Positions 31,394 through 41,738 of a stretch of 64,000 nucleotides of DNA are shown here, piece by piece. Location of the stretch: the NCBI RefSeq assembly GCF_017876435.1, contig NZ_JAGIOA010000001.1, positions 434,001 through 498,000 of the forward strand. The letters are read 5' to 3'. The translations under genes were made by a program, and so were the position numbers. Within the stretch, counting starts at the first letter, position 1. The number at the start of each line of letters is the position of its first letter. The notes below the pieces were generated by a model, which ran no database searches, was not told where the DNA came from, and saw only the letters and a list, made by a program, of their open reading frames with translations. This stretch comes from Microbacterium phyllosphaerae (GTDB taxonomy: Bacteria; Actinomycetota; Actinomycetes; Actinomycetales; Microbacteriaceae).

Positions 31394-33193
31394 TCAGTCC
31401 GTCGCGCGGCTGTGACTGACGCGGTGGCCGATCCAGAAGCCCAGGGCGATGAGTCCGACCAGCGCGATGCCGAGCATCCACGGCAGCATCGAGGGTGCGG
31501 CACCGGCTGTGGCCGTCGCGAGTGTCCCTGACCCGTCGGCGATCAGACCGTTTCCGTCGGCGAGGTCGGAGGCGCCGGCTTCGAGTCTGTCTCCGCCGTC
31601 GGCCAGGTCGCCTGTTCCCGCGGCGACCGTCGCCGCTCCGGCCGACAGCTCGCCGACGCCCGTGCTGAGCTCCGACGCGCCGGATTTCAGGGTCGCGGTG
31701 CCCTCCGCGAGCCTTGTGGCCCCTTCATCGAGAGTCGTCGCTCCCGAGCTGAGCCGCACGGTGCCGTCATGCAGAGACGTGGCCCCGGCGGAGAGCGTGT
31801 CGAGCCCTGCAGCGAGGCGATCAGCTCCGGCCCAGAGGTCTGCGGTTCCTGATTTCAGCGGCTCGAGGCCCGCGGCCAGCCTCAGCGCGCCACCGGACAG
31901 TCGGGTCGCTCCCGCGCTCAGCGGCTGTGCGCCGTCGGCGAGGCCCGCGGCACCCGCCGAGACCTTCGAGGTGCCGCTCTGAAGCTGACCGGCACCCGCC
32001 TCGAGCTTCGCAGCGCCCGAGGCGACACCGGAGGTGCCCGTCTTGAGCGCCTGCACCCCCGAGACGAACGCCGGGGCGCCCTTGGTCGGATCGACGAGCG
32101 CGACGGTGCCCGGCCACCCCTTCGCGGCGTCGCCGTTGACGAGTGCGTTCGCACCGCCGGCGACCTGCTGAGCCCCGGCCGCGGCCTGGATGGTGCCCTG
32201 GGCGAGCAGAGGCGCGGCGGCGGCAGCGCCCGCGATGCCGTCGACCTGCGCATCCACTCCCGCTGCGAGAGCCGCGAGGTCGTGCAGCTGCGTGTTCGCC
32301 GGATCCGCGGCGGCCATCTGCGCCACAGCGTCAGCCAGCTGCTGCGCATTCGCCGGCGCTCCGTGGGCGGCGTCGGTGATCGCCTTCGCGGTCGCCGGGC
32401 TGGCGAGGGCCTGCAGCTGCGGGGTGACCGCAGCCGCGAGCGACGAGTTGAGCTGCGTCGCACCGCCGAGCACCTGGCCGGCGACCTGGTGCGCCCCGGC
32501 GACCCCGGTCGCGAGGCTCTTCGCGCCGTCGAGCACCGATTGCGTACCGGCATCGACGGCCTGCGCACCTGCCGTGAGGTCGCGGGCGCCGCCGACGAGC
32601 GACTGAGCTCCCTCGTCGGCGAGCTGGGCGCCCGCCGCGACCTGCTGGGCGCCGTCGAGTACCTTCTTCGACCCGGCATCGACGGCCTTCGCGCCGTCCG
32701 ACAGCTGCTGAGCGCCGTCGAGTGCGGTCTGCGCGCCGGCATCCGCCTTCGTGAGTCCCGCCTCGAGCCGATCAGCACCCGACAGCGCAGACTGTGCACC
32801 TGAGCTGAGGCGCGCCGCACCATCTGCGGCGTTCGAGGCACCGGCCGCGAGCGTGTCCGCGCCCTCAGCGAGCGCGGCGGCCCCGGTCGATGCGCTCTGC
32901 GCACCGGCCGCCACCTTCTCCGAGCCCGCATGCGCGCTGGTGGCGCCGGCGGCGAGGTCTTCTGTTCCGGAGGCGAGCTTGTCGGCTCCCGACGACAGGT
33001 CGACGGCTCCGGCCGCGAGGTCGGCCGACCCGTCGCGCGCCGTGGTCGTGCCGTCGGCGAGCTCGGCGGCTCCGGCGGCGATCTTGCCTGTGGTCAGGAA
33101 GAACAGGATCACCATCGCGGCCAGCAGCAGGCTGAGCACGATCACGGCGATGCGCATGCCGATTCCGTGCGCGTGGGGCTTTGCACTCATCAT
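31394..33193 (-). CDS. Membrane protein with long heptad-repeat (xxxLxxG) region
   Basis: A 599-residue protein. A hydrophobic helix at about residues 12-32 anchors the N-terminus and another near 565-590 the C-terminus. Between them are about 480 residues of seven-residue repeats, e.g. SSGADKLASGTEDLAAGA and LSSGATTLDEGATRLAEGT, with Leu and Gly in fixed places, a pattern seen in YhgE/Pip-type proteins' heptad regions. A less repetitive middle (about 215-365) interrupts it. The repeats should form a long coiled coil or beta-helical rod outside the cell, reaching from and to the membrane. Function unknown; no partner genes adjoin. Confidence 0.7.
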   Translation of the reverse strand: MMSAKPHAHGIGMRIAVIVLSLLLAAMVILFFLTTGKIAAGAAELADGTTTARDGSADLAAGAVDLSSGADKLASGTEDLAAGATSAHAGSEKVAAGAQSASTGAAALAEGADTLAAGASNAADGAARLSSGAQSALSGADRLEAGLTKADAGAQTALDGAQQLSDGAKAVDAGSKKVLDGAQQVAAGAQLADEGAQSLVGGARDLTAGAQAVDAGTQSVLDGAKSLATGVAGAHQVAGQVLGGATQLNSSLAAAVTPQLQALASPATAKAITDAAHGAPANAQQLADAVAQMAAADPANTQLHDLAALAAGVDAQVDGIAGAAAAAPLLAQGTIQAAAGAQQVAGGANALVNGDAAKGWPGTVALVDPTKGAPAFVSGVQALKTGTSGVASGAAKLEAGAGQLQSGTSKVSAGAAGLADGAQPLSAGATRLSGGALRLAAGLEPLKSGTADLWAGADRLAAGLDTLSAGATSLHDGTVRLSSGATTLDEGATRLAEGTATLKSGASELSTGVGELSAGAATVAAGTGDLADGGDRLEAGASDLADGNGLIADGSGTLATATAGAAPSMLPWMLGIALVGLIALGFWIGHRVSHSRATD

Positions 33194-33409
33194 TGAGGAC
33201 TCCCGGGGTCAGTGGCGTCGTTGCCACCGGCGAGTGTATGGGCGCTCTTCGCAGGCTCCGCACAGGTTTGCCGCATGGAACCACGTTCCATCGATGGTGG
33301 GATTCAGTTTCTTGTCGGAATACCACAACCGTCGTCGACTGTGCGTCGGCGAGCGGTGATCGCGGACATGCTCGAAGATGGAGTGGTCCGTCGAGCAAGG
33401 GAGCCCCGA

Positions 33410-35119
33410 ATGAGCCGCAGCGCCACCGCAGCCACGACCGCGATCCGAGAGATGCGCGACTTCCTGTTCGCGAATGCCACGGACTATGAGGCGGCTCGCG
33501 AAGGATTCGCCTGGCCGACGCCCACGGAGTTCAACTTCGCCCTCGAGTGGTTCGACGTCATCGCGGGTGAGACCCCCGACCGCCCGGCCGTGCAGATCGT
33601 CTCGGCCGACCTCAGTCTCGAGTCGTGGAGCTACGGCGACCTCTCCGCACGGTCAGACCAGGTCGCCGCCTGGCTGACCGGCCTCGGCATCCGTCGAGGC
33701 GACCACGTCATCGTGATGCTCGGCAACACGATCGAGCTGTGGGAGGTGATGCTCGCGATCACCAAGATCGGCGCGGTGTCGATCCCGACCTCGACGCTGC
33801 TCTCGGCATCCGACCTCGCCTACCGCGTCGAGCACGGCCGCGCCCGTGCGATCGTGACCCTGGGCTCGCTCGCCGAGCGCATCGCCGACATCGACGCCGA
33901 CGTGCTGCGCATCGGCGTGGGCGACGGCATCCCCGCCGAATGGGCTCGGTTCGACGAGTCCTCCGATGCACCGACGACGTTCCAGCCGGATGCCGCGACT
34001 CCCGCCGATGACACGGCCCTGCTGTACTTCACCAGCGGCACGACCAGTCGCCCGAAGCTCGTGCAGCACACCCACGTCTCGTACCCGATCGGGCACCTGT
34101 CGACCATGTGGTGGCTGGGCGTTCGACCCGACGACGTGCATCTCAACATCTCGTCGCCGGGGTGGGCGAAGCATGCCTGGTCGAGCTTCTACTCGCCGTT
34201 CCTCGCCGAGGCGACCGTGTTCGTCTACAACTACGACCGCTTCGACGCGAACACCCTCATGCAGGTCATGGACACGCACCACGTCTCGACGTTCTGCGCC
34301 CCGCCGACGGTGTGGCGCATGCTGATCCAGGCCGACCTCGGCCGGCTCACCCACCCGCCGCGCGAGCTCGTCGGAGCGGGCGAACCACTGAACCCCGAGG
34401 TCATCGATCGGGTGCGTGAAGCCTGGGGTGGAACGATCCGCGACGGGTTCGGGCAGACCGAGATGACGGCGTGCGTGGGCAACTCCCCCGGCCAGGTCGT
34501 GAAGGTCGGATCCATGGGTCGCCCACTGCCCGGCTACCCGGTCGTGCTGCTCGACCCGGCGACCGGCGAGCTCGCGGAGAGTGAGGGCGAGATCGCGCTC
34601 GACCTCGCGCATCCGCCCGCAGGGCTCATGGCCGGGTACTACGACGACCCCGAGAAGACGGCCGAATCGCGCGTCGGCGGCTACCACCACACCGGCGACA
34701 TCGCCCAGCGGGATGCCGACGGCTACCTCACCTACATCGGGCGGGCCGACGACGTGTTCAAGGCCTCCGACTACAAGATCTCGCCGTTCGAGCTCGAGTC
34801 GGTGCTGCTCGAGCACGATCTCGTGATCGAGGCCGCGGTGATCCCCAGCCCCGACCCGACGCGACTGGCGGTACCGAAGGCCTACGTGTGCCTGCGCACG
34901 GATGCGGTGGAGGCCGAGGCGGACGCCGCCCGGTCGATCTTCGCGTACGCCCACGACCGGCTCTCGTCGCACCTGTGGGTGCGCATCATCGAGTTCGTCC
35001 CGGAGCTGCCCAAGACGATCTCGGGCAAGATCCGCCGCGTCGAGCTGCGCGCCAGAGAGGCCGAGCGCGTGACCTCGGGCGACGAGGCCGCACAGCACCG
35101 CGACCGCGACTACCGCTGA
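33410..35119 (+). CDS. Acyl-CoA synthetase / AMP-binding protein
   Basis: A 569-residue member of the adenylate-forming family. The P-loop-like LLYFTSGTTSRPKLVQHTH (near residue 205) has the consensus TSGTTxxPK; FGQTEMTACVG (near 347) and YHHTGDIAQRDADGYLTYIGRADDVFK (near 425) are the further core motifs, and KTISGKIRRVELR near the end carries the C-terminal lysine. It activates a carboxylic acid to its acyl-CoA. The substrate is unknown; it resembles medium-chain acyl-CoA synthetases. The ATG at 33410 is four bases after GGAG. A small 216-base gap precedes it. Confidence 0.9.
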   Translation: MSRSATAATTAIREMRDFLFANATDYEAAREGFAWPTPTEFNFALEWFDVIAGETPDRPAVQIVSADLSLESWSYGDLSARSDQVAAWLTGLGIRRGDHVIVMLGNTIELWEVMLAITKIGAVSIPTSTLLSASDLAYRVEHGRARAIVTLGSLAERIADIDADVLRIGVGDGIPAEWARFDESSDAPTTFQPDAATPADDTALLYFTSGTTSRPKLVQHTHVSYPIGHLSTMWWLGVRPDDVHLNISSPGWAKHAWSSFYSPFLAEATVFVYNYDRFDANTLMQVMDTHHVSTFCAPPTVWRMLIQADLGRLTHPPRELVGAGEPLNPEVIDRVREAWGGTIRDGFGQTEMTACVGNSPGQVVKVGSMGRPLPGYPVVLLDPATGELAESEGEIALDLAHPPAGLMAGYYDDPEKTAESRVGGYHHTGDIAQRDADGYLTYIGRADDVFKASDYKISPFELESVLLEHDLVIEAAVIPSPDPTRLAVPKAYVCLRTDAVEAEADAARSIFAYAHDRLSSHLWVRIIEFVPELPKTISGKIRRVELRAREAERVTSGDEAAQHRDRDYR

Positions 35120-35134
35120 GGCCGCACCCGCGGG

Positions 35135-35160
35135 CTCAGCCGGCGAGCTCAGCCGGCGAG
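35135..35160. repeat. Tandem 13-bp duplication at the 3' end of a gene
   Basis: CTCAGCCGGCGAG occurs twice in a row (35135-35147 and 35148-35160). The second copy contains the reverse-strand TGA stop of the small membrane protein, so the duplication lies just outside its end. Confidence 0.6.
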
Positions 35161-35556
35161 TGCGGGCTGGGATCCGGTGCTCGGTGCCGTCGTCGCGCGC
35201 GGAGCAGGCTGCGGCTCGGGCGCATCGGCGAGGGACTCGGCCCGTGCGGTTCGTGCGGCCTGACGCGCCGGTTCTCCGGCGCTCACGATCGCGCGCACGA
35301 CGGCGCCGATCACGAGCATCGCGGCGAGCACGACGCCCGACACGAGCAGCGGCATCCACTGGCTCGCGAAGGATGCCGTCGAGCTGAGCATCGCGCTCGG
35401 GATCCACAGACCCACGGCTCCACCGGCGAGTCCTGCCGCGCCGCGCATGATCGCGACTCCGGCGACGATCGCGCACAGCGCCGCGAGCACGGCCCCCACC
35501 ACTCCGATCGGCACCAGTATCGATGCCAGTTCGCTTGCCATTCTTGATGACGTCAT
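35149..35556 (-). CDS. Small membrane protein with Pro-rich tail
   Basis: A 135-residue protein with two or three hydrophobic stretches (about residues 10-35, 42-60 and 68-90) and an Ala/Pro/Thr-rich tail (PEPQPAPRATTAPSTG). The ATG at 35556 has GGGGGG upstream. I do not recognise a family; such proteins are common in Microbacteriaceae. It is convergent with the acyl-CoA synthetase gene. Confidence 0.6.
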   Translation of the reverse strand: MTSSRMASELASILVPIGVVGAVLAALCAIVAGVAIMRGAAGLAGGAVGLWIPSAMLSSTASFASQWMPLLVSGVVLAAMLVIGAVVRAIVSAGEPARQAARTARAESLADAPEPQPAPRATTAPSTGSQPALAG

Positions 35557-35661
35557 CACGACCCCCCGGTCAGACGGACTCTCCGTATGACCAACACTAC
35601 GAAGTGTCGGCATACAGGGCATCCATCTCAAGGATGATGTTCCGCAACTGTGACGAGTTGT

Positions 35662-37134
35662 TCAGCGGCGCTTCAACCGGGCGAACCGCGACGCCTTGAT
35701 CACGCGCACCGGCTGGGTGACCACCGCATCGACGACCATCGAGCCGTCGGTCGGTCCGATGATCGCCATCGTCGACGTCTCAGTCGACTCGATCGGGTCG
35801 ACGGGCATGCGGCCGAGGTCGCGGTGGGCGCGCACGTACGCCGGCACCAGCAGGGCGATCGCGCCGAGCCAGGCCAGGGGGTTGCTGAGCGCCACGCCCT
35901 CGAAGCCGATCATCGCGCCGAGCACGAGAGCCGCGCCCACGCGCATCACGAGCTCGACCACCCCGGTGACCGTGGGGATGAGCGTGTGGCCGAGCCCCTG
36001 CAGCGCGCCGCGCAGCACGAAGAGCACCCCGAGCGCCCAGTAGCCGCATCCGTTGATGATGAGCATGAGGTGCGCGAGCCGCACGACCTCGTCGGACCCC
36101 TCGCCCACGAACAGCCGCACCATGGGCGCACCGAACGCGATGATGAGGGCGCCGAGCGCGACACCGGCGCCGATCGCCATCCAGGTGCCCTCGATCACAC
36201 CACGGCGGATGCGGTCGGGGCGGCGTCCGCCGAGATTCTGCGCCGCGTACATCGACGACGCGAGGCCCAGCGATGACAGGAACGCCACGGCCAGGCCGTC
36301 GACCCGGGAGGCCGTCGTGTAGGCGGCGACCGCCTCGGAGCCGAGGGTGTTGAGGGCGACCTGCACCACGAGCGTCCCGATCGCGATGATCGATGCCTGG
36401 AAGCCCATCGGGAGCCCGAGCCGCAGGTGCTCCCGGAAGTCCTCGCGCGTGACATGCCAGTCGGCTCGGCGCAGGTGCAGCATCGGCAGGCGGCGACGCA
36501 CGAACTCGAGGCAGAGTGCGACCGAGACCGCCTGGGCGACGACGGTCGCGAGCGCAGCTCCGCCGACGCCCCATTCGAGCGGGCCGACCATGAGCACGAC
36601 GAGACCGACGTTGAGCGCGCATGACACGGTGAGGAAGATCAGCGGTGTGCGGGAGTCGCCGATCGCGCGGATGATCGCCGAGAGGTAGTTGAAGAACATC
36701 GTCGCGCTCGCGCCGATGAAGCTGATCTGCGTGAAGGTGGTCGCCTCGGGCATGAGCTCGGCCGGCGTCTGCAGCAGCGCGAGCACGGGGGCGGCGATCA
36801 ACGGCGCGACGATCGTCAGCACGACACTCGTGACGCCGGTCAGGATCACGCCGGTCGCGACCGACCGTCGCACCGCCGCACCGTCGCCCGCGCCGAACGC
36901 CTGGGCGATCGGGATCGCGAAACCGCTGGTGAGGCCCCAGGCGAAGCCGATCAGCAGGAAGAGCAGGCTTCCCGTGGCACCGACGGCCGCGAGCGACTCG
37001 ACGCCGAGGTGGCGGCCGACGACGACGGCGTCGGCGAACTGGTACATCTGCTGCACGACGTTGCCGAGCAGCAGCGGGATCGAGAACGAGAGGATGACAC
37101 GCCACGGGCGGCCCGTGGTGAGAGAGGTGGCCAT
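35662..37134 (-). CDS. MATE family efflux transporter
   Basis: A 490-residue transporter with twelve helices in two repeats. The N-terminal PLLLGNVVQQMYQFADAVVVGRHLG and VGATGSLLFLLIGFAWGLTSGFAI are the MATE signature; the second repeat has GFQASIIAIGTLVVQVALNTLG. It exports cationic compounds by sodium or proton exchange. The ATG at 37134 (family start MATSLTTGRPWRV) is preferred over the longer frame. It is divergent from the permease gene, sharing a 145-base region with an LacI-like operator. Confidence 0.9.
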   Translation of the reverse strand: MATSLTTGRPWRVILSFSIPLLLGNVVQQMYQFADAVVVGRHLGVESLAAVGATGSLLFLLIGFAWGLTSGFAIPIAQAFGAGDGAAVRRSVATGVILTGVTSVVLTIVAPLIAAPVLALLQTPAELMPEATTFTQISFIGASATMFFNYLSAIIRAIGDSRTPLIFLTVSCALNVGLVVLMVGPLEWGVGGAALATVVAQAVSVALCLEFVRRRLPMLHLRRADWHVTREDFREHLRLGLPMGFQASIIAIGTLVVQVALNTLGSEAVAAYTTASRVDGLAVAFLSSLGLASSMYAAQNLGGRRPDRIRRGVIEGTWMAIGAGVALGALIIAFGAPMVRLFVGEGSDEVVRLAHLMLIINGCGYWALGVLFVLRGALQGLGHTLIPTVTGVVELVMRVGAALVLGAMIGFEGVALSNPLAWLGAIALLVPAYVRAHRDLGRMPVDPIESTETSTMAIIGPTDGSMVVDAVVTQPVRVIKASRFARLKRR

Positions 37135-37186
37135 GGAGGAAGCGGCTCGCAGAACTGGGGGATGATCGGGGGTCGAACCAGGATAT

Positions 37187-37198
37187 CGAATCGATTCG
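37187..37198. promoter_or_regulatory. 12-bp palindrome of LacI-operator type
   Basis: CGAATCGATTCG is a perfect palindrome with a central CG, the style of LacI/GalR-family operators, in the gap between the MATE and permease genes. No LacI regulator is encoded in the window. Confidence 0.4.
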
Positions 37199-37279
37199 GT
37201 TAACTGCCATACCCGATCGGCAAGTACGGTCGGAAGGATGCCGCAGCGGGACGCGGCACGGAACACCGGAGGTTCGACG

Positions 37280-38740
37280 ATGACGGCACAGAACACGGAA
37301 GGATCCGTCGGGGTGGACGGAACCGCCGACGGAGAAGAGCAGCACCTCAAGCGGGCGCTGAGCAACCGACACATCCAGCTGCTCGCGATCGGCGGGGCGA
37401 TCGGCACCGGCCTGTTCATGGGCAGCGGCAAGACGATCTCGGTCGCAGGCCCCTCGGTGATCTTCGTCTACATGATCATCGGGTTCATGCTCTTCTTCGT
37501 CATGCGGGCGATGGGCGAGCTGCTGCTGTCGAACCTCAAGTACAAGTCGTTCAGCGACTTCGCGAGCGACCTGCTCGGCCCGTGGGCCGGCTTCTTCACC
37601 GGATGGACGTACTGGTTCTGCTGGGTCGTCACCGGAGTCGCCGACGTGATCGCGATCGCCGGATACACGGATGCGCTGTTCCCCGGCATCCCGTTGTGGA
37701 TCCCCGGCGTGCTCGTGATCGTCATCCTGCTCGCCCTGAACCTGCCCACCGTCGCCGCCTTCGGCGAGATGGAGTTCTGGTTCGCACTCATCAAGATCGT
37801 CGCGATCGTCGCGCTCATCATCACGGGTCTCGTGATGATCTTCACCGGCTTCCAGCACGACGCCGGCACGGCGAGCTTCGCCAACCTGTGGGACCACGGC
37901 GGCATGTTCCCGCACGGCTTCATGGGCTTCGTCGCCGGCTTCCAGATCGCGGTGTTCGCGTTCGTCGGTGTCGAGCTCGTCGGCACGGCCGCGGCCGAGA
38001 CCAAGGACCCCGAGAAGAACCTGCCGAAGGCGATCAACGCCATCCCGATCCGCATCCTGCTGTTCTACGTGGGCGCGCTCGTCATCCTGATGGCCGTCAC
38101 CCCGTGGACCGAGTACGTCGCCGGCGAGAGCCCCTTCATCGCGATGTTCGCCCTCGCGGGCCTGGGCATCGCCGCGACCGTCGTGAACCTCGTCGTGCTG
38201 ACCTCGGCGATGTCGAGCGCGAACTCGGGCATCTACTCGACCTCGCGCATGGTGTTCGGTCTCGCGAAGGACGGCGACGCCCCGCGCATCTTCGGCCGCC
38301 TCTCGAAGCGCCGCGTGCCGCAGAACGCACTGTTCCTGTCGTGCATCCTGCTGCTCTCGGGCGTCGTACTGCTCTACGCGGGCAAGGACATCGGCACGGC
38401 CTTCGACATGGTCACGACGGTGTCGGCCGTGTGCTTCATGTTCGTCTGGACGATCTTCCTCTGCAGCTACCTGGTCTACCGGCGCCGGCGCCCCGAGAAG
38501 GTGGCCGCGTCGACCTTCCGGATGCCCGGCGGAGTGTTCATGGTCTACGTGGTGCTCGCGTTCTTCGTGTTCATCCTGTGGGCACTCACGACGCAGCCCG
38601 ACACGCTGACCGCGCTGCTGGTGACGCCGATCTGGTTCGTGCTGCTGCTCGTGGCCTGGCTGTTCGTGCGCAGGACGCAGAACCACCTGACGCGTCACGC
38701 GAAGCACATCGCGTACCTGCGCGACGACTCGGTCGAGTAG
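37280..38740 (+). CDS. Amino-acid permease (APC, CycA/AnsP-like)
   Basis: A 486-residue twelve-helix transporter of the amino-acid/polyamine superfamily. LAIGGAIGTGLFMGSGKTISVAGPS near residue 32 and the SANSGIYSTSRMVFGLAKDGDAP region near 315 are typical of the AAT subfamily (AnsP, CycA, AroP). It takes up one or a few amino acids with a proton; which one is not decided by sequence. The ATG is seven bases after GGAGG. Divergent from the MATE gene. Confidence 0.88.
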   Translation: MTAQNTEGSVGVDGTADGEEQHLKRALSNRHIQLLAIGGAIGTGLFMGSGKTISVAGPSVIFVYMIIGFMLFFVMRAMGELLLSNLKYKSFSDFASDLLGPWAGFFTGWTYWFCWVVTGVADVIAIAGYTDALFPGIPLWIPGVLVIVILLALNLPTVAAFGEMEFWFALIKIVAIVALIITGLVMIFTGFQHDAGTASFANLWDHGGMFPHGFMGFVAGFQIAVFAFVGVELVGTAAAETKDPEKNLPKAINAIPIRILLFYVGALVILMAVTPWTEYVAGESPFIAMFALAGLGIAATVVNLVVLTSAMSSANSGIYSTSRMVFGLAKDGDAPRIFGRLSKRRVPQNALFLSCILLLSGVVLLYAGKDIGTAFDMVTTVSAVCFMFVWTIFLCSYLVYRRRRPEKVAASTFRMPGGVFMVYVVLAFFVFILWALTTQPDTLTALLVTPIWFVLLLVAWLFVRRTQNHLTRHAKHIAYLRDDSVE

Positions 38741-39823
<1,083 letters not shown>

Positions 39824-39854
39824 GCAGGCGCCGGCGCTGGGTAGTCTGAGGCGG

Positions 39855-40508
39855 ATGACTCCGCCCCGCAGCTACCCGGCGACGATCGCCGCGCCCGTGG
39901 AGCACGAACTCGTCATCAAGAAGTCCCGCTTCATCGCGACCGTCGAGCCGGTCGGGTCGGTCGAGGAGGCGGATGCCGTGATCGCCCGCCTCCGCAAGCA
40001 GTGGTGGGATGCCCGACACAACTGCACCGCGATGGTGACCGGTCTGCTCGGCGATCAGGCACGGTCGTCGGATGACGGCGAGCCCTCGGGCACAGCCGGG
40101 GTGCCCATGCTCGAGGTGCTGCGCCGCCGCGAGCTCACGGATGTCGTGGCGGTGGTCACTCGCTACTTCGGCGGCGTGAAGCTCGGCGCCGGCGGTCTGG
40201 TGCGGGCGTACTCGTCGGCGGTGTCTGAGGCGTTGGATCTCGCGGCGCTCGTGAACCGGCAGTCGCTCACCCAGGTCACGATCAACGTCGCGCATGCGGA
40301 TGCAGGACGCTTCGACAACCTGCTGCGCGACTGGGTGCAGCATCATGGCGCGACACTCGGCGACACCCGGTACGGTGCGCTGGCGACGCTCGAGGCCTGG
40401 GTACCAGCAGACGAGCTCGATCGACTCGCGGATGACATCGCGGCGGCGTCCGCCGGAGCCGTCGTGCCGGTGATCGGCGGCGAGCGCATCATCGACGTGC
40501 CCGTCTGA
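39855..40508 (+). CDS. yigZ: YigZ/IMPACT family protein
   Basis: A 217-residue protein. The N-terminal Impact domain has KKSRFIATVEPV and ARHNCTAMVTGL, then DDGEPSGTAGVPMLEVLRRRELTDVVAVVTRYFGGVKLGAGGLVRAYSSAV, the very conserved core of UPF0029 family proteins (about residues 75-120); the C-terminal DUF1949-like part follows. IMPACT homologues regulate translation in eukaryotes; the bacterial role is unclear. The ATG is 32 bases after the AKR stop, so probably same transcript. Confidence 0.9.
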   Translation: MTPPRSYPATIAAPVEHELVIKKSRFIATVEPVGSVEEADAVIARLRKQWWDARHNCTAMVTGLLGDQARSSDDGEPSGTAGVPMLEVLRRRELTDVVAVVTRYFGGVKLGAGGLVRAYSSAVSEALDLAALVNRQSLTQVTINVAHADAGRFDNLLRDWVQHHGATLGDTRYGALATLEAWVPADELDRLADDIAAASAGAVVPVIGGERIIDVPV

Positions 40509-40597
40509 TCGCCCGAGCGCTCGCGCACCCGCGGTGATCAGGCGAATCCACAACGGCAGCCGGATATTCTGGATGCCGCGATCTCGGAAGGAGAGCG

Positions 40598-41527
40598 ATG
40601 TTCGACAGCCCGCTCTCGGCTTCTGCCTACGAGATCCTCGGGGTGGACCCGTCGGTCGACGACGTCGAGCTGCGGCGTGCGTACCGGCTCCGCCTCCGCG
40701 AGACGCACCCGGACACCGGAGGCGACGCGGCCGTGTTCATCCAGGTGCAGCGCGCGTGGGAGCTCGTCGGCACCGCCGAGAGCCGCGCCGCGTACGACCG
40801 CCGCAGCGGTGCGCATCCCGGCATCCCGTCGGAGCCGGAGTGGAGCGGATGGCGCCCGCAGTCGGCCACGCGCACCGACACGCGCCCCCGGGCACGCTCC
40901 TACGGCCACCCGGGCGGCTGGCGGCGGGAGCGCTACCTGTCGCTGATCCGCGAATGGGCTGGCCGAGGCGTCGAGGTGCCCGACCCGTACGACCCCGCCC
41001 TGGTCCGCTCGGCCCCGCGAGACCTGCGTCGACTGCTCGCCGATGCGCTGGCAGAAGAGGCGACCGCCCGCACGGTGAGTGCGCTCGGCATGGGCTTCAC
41101 GGTCTGGCACGACGTGGCCACAGGCGCGGATGCCGACGACAAGCTCGACCACGTGGTGCTCAGCCCGTCGGGCCTGTACGGCGTGATGTCGGAGGACTTC
41201 GGCGGCGTCGTCGGCTTCCGACGCGGTGAGATCACCGGCCCGAGCCTGGGCACCCGCGCACCCGTCACCGCGGCGCTCTCGCGCATGCGCACGGTGGCCA
41301 AGGCCGCGCGGGTGAAGTTCGGCGGAGTGATCATCGTGCTCCCCGACGACGACCTGTCGCAGGCCGTCACGCCGCTCGGCAGCAGTCGTGGAGTGCCCGT
41401 CGTGGTCGTGCGGCGCAGCGCGCTCGCGATGGTGCTGCGCCAGGGCGTGCCCGGCGCCCGGGCGATCGGCGGCAATGAGTTGTTCGACGTGCGGACGCGC
41501 CTGCAGCAGACCGTCACGTTCGTCTGA
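40598..41527 (+). CDS. J-domain (DnaJ-like) protein
   Basis: A 309-residue protein with an N-terminal J-domain (residues 4-65: SASAYEILGVDPSVDDVELRRAYRLRLRETHPDTGG), HPD motif near residue 40, followed by a linker and a large C-terminal domain of unknown fold. The rest, with GMGFTVWHDVATGADADDKLDHVVLSPSGLYGVMSEDFGGV, contains an NERD-like motif (HVVLSPSGLYGVM). J-domains recruit Hsp70 chaperones. ATG at 40598, about 12 bases after GAAGGAGAG. Confidence 0.8.
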   Translation: MFDSPLSASAYEILGVDPSVDDVELRRAYRLRLRETHPDTGGDAAVFIQVQRAWELVGTAESRAAYDRRSGAHPGIPSEPEWSGWRPQSATRTDTRPRARSYGHPGGWRRERYLSLIREWAGRGVEVPDPYDPALVRSAPRDLRRLLADALAEEATARTVSALGMGFTVWHDVATGADADDKLDHVVLSPSGLYGVMSEDFGGVVGFRRGEITGPSLGTRAPVTAALSRMRTVAKAARVKFGGVIIVLPDDDLSQAVTPLGSSRGVPVVVVRRSALAMVLRQGVPGARAIGGNELFDVRTRLQQTVTFV

Positions 41528-41560
41528 GCCGGTTCCGCCCTCTCACGGCCCGGTCGGCCA

Positions 41561-41623
41561 CGGCATCCACCCGTCCCGTTTCGGCATCCACCCGTCCCGT
41601 TTCGGCATCCACCCGTCCCGTTT
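41561..41623. repeat. Three perfect tandem copies of a 21-bp unit
   Basis: The 21-base unit starting CGGCATCCACCCGTCCCG and ending TTT is repeated exactly three times without gap (41561, 41582, 41603). It lies after the J-domain gene and before the phosphatase, in non-coding DNA. Confidence 0.9.
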
Positions 41624-41635
41624 CGCGGGTCCGGC

Positions 41636-41691
41636 CCCGTTCTGCGGACGAACGCCGCCCCTTTGCCCGCAGAACGGGACGACGTCCGCAG
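41636..41691. repeat. Inverted repeats with two competing pairings
   Basis: CCCGTTCTGC (41636-41645) is complementary to GCAGAACGGG (41669-41678), while the overlapping CTGCGGACG (41642-41650) pairs with CGTCCGCAG (41683-41691). Only one of the two hairpins can form at a time, a switch-like layout upstream of the phosphatase. Function unknown. Confidence 0.65.
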
Positions 41692-41738
41692 ATCGGGCCG
41701 GGCTGTGCCCCGGGAGGCGTCCGGACTACGGTTGCGGT

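Noticed and set aside
33653..35476. A 607-codon minus-strand frame opposite the acyl-CoA synthetase
   Set aside because: Its composition is that of an antisense shadow; the plus strand has all adenylate-forming motifs.
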